5,283 nt of DNA from the NCBI GenBank assembly GCA_017452335.1, contig JAFTMP010000223.1, positions 1 through 5,283 of the forward strand, written 5' to 3'. Positions 1 to 4,577 of this stretch are shown one piece after another. Under the pieces are notes generated by a model. It had not been told where the DNA came from and ran no database searches. It saw only the letters and a list, made by a program, of their open reading frames with translations. The translations under genes and the position numbers were made by a program. Numbering within the stretch: the stretch's first letter is position 1; every line of letters begins with the position of its first letter. The stretch is from Clostridia bacterium (lineage in GTDB: Bacteria; Bacillota; Clostridia; Oscillospirales; CAG-272).

Positions 1-1287
1 GCTTAGAGTAACCTGCACGCCAAACATGCCGTCCTCTTCAAAATAGTCCACCCAGCCGCCGTACTTTTTGGCGGTGCTTTCCACGATCCGATGCCCCAGA
101 CCGTGGGATTCGGGATCGCTTTTGCCGGTCTTTTTCAGTTTTCCGTTTTGCAGGACCGGTCCGCTGACGGTGTTTTTGCAAAGGATCACCGTGTAGCCCT
201 GTTGGGGAAGGAAGCGCAGATCAATGAGCCGCTCGCCCTCGTTTACATGCCCTTGGGCTTCCAAGGCGTTATCTAAAATGTTGCCCACAATGCAGGCAAG
301 GTCCACAGGCTCCATCTGCTCAAGGGTGGTCACCGAGCCGCTGACCACCAGCCTTACGTCCTTGCGGGCAGAGAATTTGGAATTGATCAGATAGTCTAAA
401 ACCCCGTTGCCCGAGCGGATGAGATCGCCCATGCTTTCAACAGTCTGTGTTAACTTGTCAAGATACTCGCGGCACAGCGCGGAGTCGCCCATTTCCATAT
501 ACCCTGCCACCACCGTCAGGTGGTTCTTTAAGTCGTGGCGGGTCTTGCGGATGTTTTCCCAAATGGCAGTGGCTTCGCTCACGCGCTCCTTTTCAAAGGC
601 TTCCTTTTCTTTTATCAGCTTTAATTCGTATTTTGCCCTTTGCAAACGGCTGATCTGATAGATCAGAACGTATAAAAAGACATCTAAAGCTAAAAAGGCA
701 AAGGCGATGAACACCAACAGGGGCTCGAAGTCTGCAAAACGGCGGTCGAGCATCAAAGTCATCACTGCGGCAAGTCCCACCATGGAAAGGATATGAAAGA
801 GTATGAGCAGCAGCCCGTAGCCAATGCTCAGATCGGTGTTCTTTTTAACGACGATCAATAAAAAGCGCAGTGCGGCAAACTGTGTGGTCTTGGCAAGGAG
901 TAGATAAATGATGCGGGCAACGGTGTGCGCTCCGTAAAGGGTTGTTTCAAAATCCTCTATAAACAAGTTGAAGGGTATAAATGTGATCAGCATGCCCACG
1001 GTGATGGTCATGATAAAGAGTCCTGCTGACAGGAGCGCGGCAAAAATTCTCTTTTTATCAAAGGTCAGCGAATAGAGGATGCAGGCAAGGGTGATGACGA
1101 TCACGGGCAAAATGCTGAAGGGCATCACCACGTGATCCATAAACAACTGTAAGGCAGTGTAAATAAGGGGAATGAGCAGGCGTGGATGCATCTTGATGCG
1201 GTCTTGCCCCATGATCCCTGCGCAAAACCAGGTCATGAATATGCCGTCAAGAACGGTCGCGGCAATTTCAAATAAAAGATAAACCAT
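1..1287 (-). CDS. AgrC-like GHKL sensor histidine kinase, 3' end missing
   Basis: This is a membrane sensor kinase of the HPK10/AgrC type, expected to autophosphorylate on histidine and pass the phosphate to a response regulator. The 429 visible residues are open to the window edge with no stop. Residues 1-210 are a chain of about six or seven hydrophobic helices, forming a membrane-embedded sensor. Residues 212-246 are charged and probably a coiled-coil linker. The phosphoacceptor motif RHDLKNH places the histidine at 251. The N-box NILDNALEA has key asparagines 336 and 340, and the G-box SHGLGHRIVE spans 394-403. The last visible residues (GVQVTLS) resemble the final strand of the GHKL fold, so only a short tail is probably missing. 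The ATG at 1287 follows an AAAGGAGC ribosome site. The gene lies 61 nt after the AraC-type gene on the same strand with no terminator between, so the two may be cotranscribed. A LytTR regulator is the usual partner in this family, but none is visible. The ligand is unknown. Confidence 0.93.
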   Translation of the reverse strand, partial: MVYLLFEIAATVLDGIFMTWFCAGIMGQDRIKMHPRLLIPLIYTALQLFMDHVVMPFSILPVIVITLACILYSLTFDKKRIFAALLSAGLFIMTITVGMLITFIPFNLFIEDFETTLYGAHTVARIIYLLLAKTTQFAALRFLLIVVKKNTDLSIGYGLLLILFHILSMVGLAAVMTLMLDRRFADFEPLLVFIAFAFLALDVFLYVLIYQISRLQRAKYELKLIKEKEAFEKERVSEATAIWENIRKTRHDLKNHLTVVAGYMEMGDSALCREYLDKLTQTVESMGDLIRSGNGVLDYLINSKFSARKDVRLVVSGSVTTLEQMEPVDLACIVGNILDNALEAQGHVNEGERLIDLRFLPQQGYTVILCKNTVSGPVLQNGKLKKTGKSDPESHGLGHRIVESTAKKYGGWVDYFEEDGMFGVQVTLS

Positions 1288-1331
1288 AATGCTCCTTTGT
1301 AAAATGTGATGTGGGAAAGGGGAATATAGGA

Positions 1332-1345
1332 CCGCACTCCGCACT
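1332..1345. repeat. Tandem 7-bp repeat (CCGCACT x2) between regulator and kinase genes
   Basis: Two perfect adjacent copies of CCGCACT on the plus strand (1332-1338 and 1339-1345) sit just after the AraC-type stop codon, in the gap before the kinase. The repeat is short and may be chance. No convincing promoter or terminator was found in this 61-nt gap. Confidence 0.4.
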
Positions 1346-1348
1346 CAA

Positions 1349-2146
1349 TTATACCCAAAGCTCCAGCCGTTCTTTTTTCTGCCTCATGCGGTATTCTCTG
1401 GGAGAAACGCCGATCTTTTTGGTAAAGGCGCGGTTAAAGGTGCGGGTGCAGGTGAAGCCCGAGGCAAAGCACACGTCGGTGATGGGCAGATCGGTGGTGG
1501 TTAAGAGCTTGACTGCCTCCTCAATGCGCAGGGCGTTGATGTAATTGATAAAGCTGATGCCAAGCTGGCGGCTGAAAAGATGGGAAATGTAGTATTTGCC
1601 AAGAAAGAGCTCCCTTGAAAGCACGTCCAGCGTCAGCTCCTCCAAGAAGTGCTGCTCGCAGTAGATGAGCACCCGCTCCAAGGCGCTGTCTGTGGCTTCT
1701 ACGGGGTAGACCTGCAGCTCCTCAAGCAAAATGGAAAGAATGGCGCCTGTCAGATGCTTGTCCCGCTGGTAGGCAAAGCGCGCCTCGCTTTCCAGGCACA
1801 TTTTGGCAAGGGACTGCACATAAGGGTTCTTTGCCCCCTCCTTGATGATGGGATCCACAGGCTTGTGTCCGTTGATGCTTTCTTCAAAGTCATTGTAGAT
1901 GGTGGCGGGAATGAGAAAGAGGATATAGTCCTCGGGCCCGTCTGTAATGTATTTATGAAGCTGGTTGGGAAAGACGATCAGCGCATTTCCCGGCTTAATG
2001 GTATGGCTGACCCCGTCGATCACCGCCGTGGAGGTGCCCTCCAGCATCAGCACCAGCTCGATTTCTCTGTGTCTGTGGGCAAAATAGCCAAGGTGGTTTG
2101 AGCGGGTGCATCTGAGAATATTTCCGTGGTTTTCGTAAACGGGCAT
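1349..2146 (-). CDS. AraC-family transcriptional regulator with N-terminal cupin sensor
   Basis: This 265-residue protein has the usual size of a cupin-AraC regulator. Residues about 18-95 form the sensor: a histidine-rich start (H24, H26, E28, E30) leads into LVLMLEG and a later PGNALIVFPNQLHKY segment, typical of an AraC-type cupin fold that binds a small molecule, often a sugar. Residues about 156-255 form the DNA-binding domain with two helix-turn-helix units, near 171-195 and 219-245. The second ends in the family signature, seen as F-NRAFTKKIGVSPREYR. The ATG at 2146 is chosen because it follows a perfect AGGAGG (2154-2159, minus strand) at 7-nt spacing. The reading frame stays open upstream to 2422, but that part crosses the promoters and the divergent gene. 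The gene is divergent from the isomerase/oxidoreductase operon, so it is inferred to control that operon and probably itself. The effector is unknown. Confidence 0.95.
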   Translation of the reverse strand: MPVYENHGNILRCTRSNHLGYFAHRHREIELVLMLEGTSTAVIDGVSHTIKPGNALIVFPNQLHKYITDGPEDYILFLIPATIYNDFEESINGHKPVDPIIKEGAKNPYVQSLAKMCLESEARFAYQRDKHLTGAILSILLEELQVYPVEATDSALERVLIYCEQHFLEELTLDVLSRELFLGKYYISHLFSRQLGISFINYINALRIEEAVKLLTTTDLPITDVCFASGFTCTRTFNRAFTKKIGVSPREYRMRQKKERLELWV

Positions 2147-2190
2147 ACTGTCCCCTCCTTTGAAGGCTGTCGTAAGGTCTTGGAAAGAGA

Positions 2191-2206
2191 GCAAGATTTG
2201 TCTTGT
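2191..2206. promoter_or_regulatory. Candidate AraC-type operator, copy 1 of direct repeat
   Basis: The 16-mer GCAAGATTTGTCTTGT matches a second copy at 2244-2259 in 14 of 16 positions, with an identical 10-bp core GATTTGTCTT. The two copies are in the same orientation and offset by 53 bp, close to five helical turns, so a protein would meet them on the same DNA face. This copy lies about 50 bp upstream of the isomerase -10 element and inside the predicted leader of the AraC-type gene. It also contains a small dyad, CAAGA-TTTG-TCTTG, that the other copy lacks. A role as a binding site for the adjacent regulator is inferred. Confidence 0.5.
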
Positions 2207-2228
2207 TTTTTTTGTAAAACGCCTTGCT

Positions 2229-2262
2229 TTGACTTTTATTATAGCACGATTTGTCTTATAAT
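2229..2262 (+). promoter_or_regulatory. Promoter of the isomerase/oxidoreductase operon, poor -35
   Basis: A perfect TATAAT sits at 2257-2262, but no good -35 lies at the normal 16-18 bp distance (TTTTAT at 17 bp). A good TTGACT (2229-2234) is 22 bp away, too far for normal sigma-A use. A consensus -10 without a usable -35 is typical of promoters that need an activator, which fits control by the divergent AraC-type protein. Transcription would start near 2268-2269. Its -10 overlaps the -35 of the opposing promoter by two bases. Confidence 0.55.
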
Positions 2263-2266
2263 GCAA
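2238..2266 (-). promoter_or_regulatory. Promoter of the AraC-type regulator gene
   Basis: Read on the minus strand, there is a perfect TATAAT (2243 to 2238) preceded by TGC, giving an extended -10 element. It lies 17 bp from TTGCAT (2266 to 2261), a weak -35 that keeps the TTG. Transcription would start near 2231, leaving a leader of about 85 nt before the regulator ATG. Copy 2 of the direct repeat lies almost entirely in the spacer between -35 and -10, so a bound protein there should block this promoter. Confidence 0.72.
2244..2259. promoter_or_regulatory. Candidate AraC-type operator, copy 2 of direct repeat
   Basis: GCACGATTTGTCTTAT is the second copy of the repeat at 2191-2206 (14 of 16 identical). 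It occupies the -35/-10 spacer of the regulator promoter and runs into the first bases of the isomerase -10 element (2257-2259). Its position could mediate both self-repression of the regulator and contact with RNA polymerase at the operon promoter. Binding is inferred, not shown. Confidence 0.5.
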
Positions 2267-2313
2267 TAGGAAAGCACAAAAAGAGAGCGGAGTATCCGCC
2301 GTGCTTGATCCTA
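2267..2313 (+). promoter_or_regulatory. Predicted 5' leader stem-loop of the operon mRNA
   Basis: The transcript predicted to start at 2268-2269 would begin almost directly in a folded element. An outer stem pairs AAGCAC (2272-2277) with GTGCTT (2301-2306), extended across a small asymmetric bulge by TAGG (2267-2270) with CCTA (2310-2313). Inside it is a second perfect stem, GCGGA (2287-2291) with TCCGC (2295-2299), around a 3-nt loop. An A-rich stretch and the ribosome site follow, so this is not an intrinsic terminator. It could protect the 5' end of the mRNA or affect translation. It matches no riboswitch class I recognise. Confidence 0.45.
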
Positions 2314-2327
2314 AAAAAACGATACCG

Positions 2328-2336
2328 AAGGGTGGG
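2328..2336 (+). promoter_or_regulatory. Ribosome binding site that sets the isomerase start
   Basis: AAGGGTGGG is a degenerate Shine-Dalgarno sequence just before ATG 2338. It is weaker and closer than the AGGAGG sites of the neighbouring genes. A TTG codon two codons later (2344) would have better spacing and is a possible alternative start, changing the protein by only two residues. Confidence 0.5.
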
Positions 2337-2337
2337 G

Positions 2338-3174
2338 ATGGTTTTGAAAAAATTTCCGATTGCTTTACAGCTTTATTCGGTAAGAGATTTTCTTGCAAGA
2401 GATTTTGAAGGAACGCTAACAAAAGTAGCCGAAATGGGCTATGACGGGGTGGAATTTGCAGGACTTTACGGCAAAAGCGCTGAGGAGATCCTGGCGATCA
2501 CAGAAAAGCTGGGCTTGAAGGTGATCTCTGCCCACGTGCCCCTTGCGGACATGCAGGCAGATGCCGAGGGCGTCTTTGCGCTGTATAAGAGCCTTGGCTG
2601 TGAGTACGTTGCCGTACCCTACCTGCCCGAGGCGGGCAGACCCGGCGTGGGCGATTTTGAGGGCACCATTGCTCTGGTGGCATCCCTTGCGCAAAAGGCA
2701 AAGGACGCGGGACTGACACTGCTTTACCACAACCACGATTTTGAGTTTGTGAAGGTGGAAAACGGCAACTACGGTCTTGATGAGCTCTATGCCCGCGTTC
2801 CCGCAGACCTGCTTGAAACAGAGCTGGACACCTGCTGGGTGAACGTTGCAGGGGTTGAGCCTGCGGCATATCTTAAAAAATACAGCGGCAGAGCCCCCGT
2901 GGTGCATTTAAAGGACTTTGTAATGCCCGGCAAGAAGCCCGCAAAGCTCTATGCGCTCATCGGCATTGATGAGGATGAGGAGCAAAAGGAAGAGGAAGCA
3001 TTCTCCTTCCGTCCCGTGGGCTACGGCGCACAGGATGTGGAGAAGCTGCTGGCGGCGGCAGAAGAAGCGGGCAGTAAATGGCTGGTGGTGGAGCAGGATG
3101 CCCCCTGCATGGGACTTGATTCCATGGAATGTGCCGCCAAGAGCCGCGCATATCTGAAATCTATTGGTTGCTGA
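2338..3174 (+). CDS. Sugar phosphate isomerase/epimerase-like TIM-barrel protein
   Basis: This 278-residue protein belongs to the xylose isomerase-like TIM-barrel (AP endonuclease 2) superfamily, whose members isomerise, epimerise or dehydrate sugars and keto-sugars with a divalent metal. Motifs occur in family order: LQLYSVRD at 10-17, YDGVEFAG at 35-42, ISAHVPL at 63-69, YHNHDFEF at 130-137, ELDTCWVNVAG at 162-172, VVHLKDF at 188-194, VGYG at 227-230 and VVEQD at 250-254. The likely metal ligands are E136, D164, H190 and E252, by analogy with the family. An acidic stretch, DEDEEQKEEE (211-220), lies in the segment between the HLKD and VGYG motifs. There is no signal peptide, so it should be cytoplasmic. 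ATG 2338 is preferred because the frame upstream crosses the promoter and encodes a non-family, basic segment. It is the first gene of a two-gene operon with the oxidoreductase 29 nt downstream. IolE, YcjR and keto-glycoside eliminase-type relatives share this fold, so the exact reaction is open. Confidence 0.9.
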   Translation: MVLKKFPIALQLYSVRDFLARDFEGTLTKVAEMGYDGVEFAGLYGKSAEEILAITEKLGLKVISAHVPLADMQADAEGVFALYKSLGCEYVAVPYLPEAGRPGVGDFEGTIALVASLAQKAKDAGLTLLYHNHDFEFVKVENGNYGLDELYARVPADLLETELDTCWVNVAGVEPAAYLKKYSGRAPVVHLKDFVMPGKKPAKLYALIGIDEDEEQKEEEAFSFRPVGYGAQDVEKLLAAAEEAGSKWLVVEQDAPCMGLDSMECAAKSRAYLKSIGC

Positions 3175-3203
3175 TATAAACAAAATTTAGGAGGTTTAAA
3201 ATT

Positions 3204-4379
3204 ATGGCACTGGACAAGAGCTTGGATGCTTTTAAGGATGTTGAACAAAAAAAGGTCGTTGACGCCAGCAAGAAGCTGCGTATCGGCTTTATCGGCTGCG
3301 GTTGGATCGCAGGATCTCACATCAGATCCTTTATGAAGCAGCCCGATGTGGAGATCGTTGCAGGATGCGATCTGATCCCCGGCAAGGCAGAAGCCTTCTT
3401 TAAATCACACGGTGTAGAAGGCGTAAAGACCGATTATGCTTCCCACAAGGAAATGATCGACGACAAGAGCCTGAATTTGGATGCTGTGACCATTTGTACC
3501 TACAACCGTCAGCACGCAGGCCCCGCTGTTTACGCGCTGAATAACGGCTTAAACGTCCTTTTGGAGAAGCCCTTTACCGTCACCCTTGATGAGGCAGTGG
3601 AGGTTTGCCGCGCCGAGAAGGCAAGCGGAAAGCTTCTTTCCATTGGCTTTCAGCCCAGAATGGACGCCAATATGAAGATGATCAAGAAGATCGTGCAATC
3701 GGGCGCCCTTGGTCAGATCTACTACATTCAGACAGGCGGCGGACGCCGCCGCGGCATTCCTTTCCCCTTCGGCACCACCTTTATTGAGGAGGATACCGCA
3801 GGCATCGGCGCGCTGGGCGACATCGGATGCTACTCTCTGGATATGGTTCTTAACGCCATCGGTTACCCCAAGCCTCTGACCGTTTCGGGCTACAAGTCCG
3901 CCTTTTTCGGCAAGGACCCGAACTACTCCGAATACGTCAAGTCGGGTCACTCTGACTATGCCGAGAAGTTTGGTGTAGACGATTTTGCGGCTGCCTTCAT
4001 TCGCTTGGAGGGCGGCGTGATCTTAGACTTCCGTATTGCATGGGCAATGAACCTGGACACCCCCGGTGATACCATCATCATGGGTACCAAGGGAAGCCTG
4101 CGCATTCCTTCCACCGAGTGCTGGAACGGCACGGTGGGCGGACCGATGATCTTATACCACGAGGTTTGCGGCGAGCAGACCAAGACCGAGATCCCGATCA
4201 TCCATACCGCAGAAAACCTGTTCGATCTGAAGATCCGCACCTTCCTTGATGCCATCAAGGAAAACGGTACGGCACCCGTTCCTTCTTCCGAGATTCTTTA
4301 TAACCAGGCGATCATCGACGGTATCGCAAAGTCTGCCGCGGCAGGACGCGAAGTTGAGATCGTGATTCCCGAGATCTGA
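3204..4379 (+). CDS. Gfo/Idh/MocA-family NAD(P)-dependent oxidoreductase
   Basis: This 391-residue protein is a sugar or sugar-derivative dehydrogenase/reductase. A Rossmann domain opens with RIGFIGCGWIAGSHI (26-40), with the dinucleotide glycines at 31 and 33. The family motif EKP (121-123) supplies the conserved lysine K122. The C-terminal substrate domain carries GALGDIGCYSLD with D206 and Y210; the D-x3-Y form matches glucose-fructose oxidoreductase and dihydrodiol dehydrogenase rather than the D-x3-H of inositol dehydrogenase. About 24 charged residues precede the first Rossmann strand, longer than the few usual in the family. The start is firm, because AGGAGG (3189-3194) lies 9 nt before ATG 3204 and the next methionine is inside the Rossmann fold. 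No export signal is seen, so it should be cytoplasmic, with NAD or NADP bound. It follows the TIM-barrel gene by 29 nt and an intrinsic terminator follows it. The two enzymes probably act on the same sugar, perhaps through a keto intermediate. The substrate is unknown. Confidence 0.93.
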   Translation: MALDKSLDAFKDVEQKKVVDASKKLRIGFIGCGWIAGSHIRSFMKQPDVEIVAGCDLIPGKAEAFFKSHGVEGVKTDYASHKEMIDDKSLNLDAVTICTYNRQHAGPAVYALNNGLNVLLEKPFTVTLDEAVEVCRAEKASGKLLSIGFQPRMDANMKMIKKIVQSGALGQIYYIQTGGGRRRGIPFPFGTTFIEEDTAGIGALGDIGCYSLDMVLNAIGYPKPLTVSGYKSAFFGKDPNYSEYVKSGHSDYAEKFGVDDFAAAFIRLEGGVILDFRIAWAMNLDTPGDTIIMGTKGSLRIPSTECWNGTVGGPMILYHEVCGEQTKTEIPIIHTAENLFDLKIRTFLDAIKENGTAPVPSSEILYNQAIIDGIAKSAAAGREVEIVIPEI

Positions 4380-4393
4380 ACCGATCCTTTTTT

Positions 4394-4434
4394 AGGGGCT
4401 ATCTTTCGTTTTTAGGAAAGACAGCCCCTTTTTT
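4394..4434 (+). terminator. Intrinsic terminator of the isomerase/oxidoreductase operon
   Basis: AGGGGCT (4394-4400) pairs with AGCCCCT (4423-4429), and TCTTTC (4402-4407) with GAAAGA (4416-4421). One A/C mismatch separates the two stem parts and the loop is 8 nt. A run of six T (4429-4434) follows at once. It begins 15 nt after the oxidoreductase stop codon and should separate the operon from the lipoprotein gene. Confidence 0.93.
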
Positions 4435-4448
4435 CTCTGTTTGTCATA

Positions 4449-4480
4449 TTGCACAAATTCCGCACCCTGTTTTTGTGCAA
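4449..4480. repeat. Perfect 9-bp inverted repeat upstream of the lipoprotein gene
   Basis: TTGCACAAA (4449-4457) and TTTGTGCAA (4472-4480) are perfect reverse complements around a 14-nt spacer. No T-run follows on either strand, so it is not an intrinsic terminator. The centre lies about 85 bp upstream of the predicted lipoprotein transcription start. The half-sites are about 23 bp apart centre to centre, roughly two helical turns, which suits a dimeric DNA-binding protein. The binding protein is unknown. Confidence 0.5.
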
Positions 4481-4486
4481 AAGGTA

Positions 4487-4506
4487 GAATTTGAAGGAAT
4501 TTTAAG
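4487..4506. repeat. Tandem 10-bp near-repeat next to the lipoprotein promoter
   Basis: GAATTTGAAG (4487-4496) is followed directly by GAATTTTAAG (4497-4506), matching at 9 of 10 positions. The period is about one helical turn, and the repeat ends 6 bp before the -35 element. It could be an activator site or an A/T-rich UP-like element, or chance in A/T-rich DNA. Confidence 0.35.
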
Positions 4507-4512
4507 GGTGTG

Positions 4513-4542
4513 TTGACTTGCATCCTGTGAATGTGATAAAAT
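4513..4542 (+). promoter_or_regulatory. Sigma-A-type promoter of the lipoprotein gene
   Basis: TTGACT (4513-4518) and TAAAAT (4537-4542) are separated by 18 bp, and TGA directly before the -10 gives an extended -10 element. Transcription would begin near 4549, with a short leader of about 30 nt before ATG 4578. Its position after the terminator indicates a separate transcription unit. Confidence 0.75.
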
Positions 4543-4577
4543 AAACAAAAAGGAAGCGTTCCTAAAGGAGGGAAGGG

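Noticed and set aside
91..658. Several plus-strand open frames opposite the kinase gene
   Set aside because: They are antisense shadows: the minus strand here encodes a complete GHKL kinase core with H-, N- and G-box motifs, and the plus frames show no family motifs.
1649..2101. 150-codon plus-strand open frame opposite the AraC-type gene
   Set aside because: It lies wholly inside the well-supported regulator gene, has no recognisable motif, and has no convincing ribosome site.
2192..2213. Small hairpin CAAGA-TTTG-TCTTG followed by a T-run, as a plus-strand terminator
   Set aside because: The stem is only 5 A/T-rich base pairs and no plus-strand gene ends here; it is better explained as part of the direct repeat.
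2251..2337. 29-residue upstream extension of the isomerase from TTG 2251
   Set aside because: The start would lie upstream of the -10 element, and the added residues are not family-like.
2147..2422. 92-residue upstream extension of the AraC-type protein
   Set aside because: It would run through the promoters and into the divergent isomerase gene; the ATG at 2146 has a perfect ribosome site and gives the normal family length.
2416..2907. Long minus-strand open frames antisense to the isomerase
   Set aside because: These are shadows from the codon bias of the plus-strand gene; they carry no motif or start signal.
3549..4258. Minus-strand open frames antisense to the oxidoreductase
   Set aside because: The plus-strand protein explains the region fully, with all family motifs in order.
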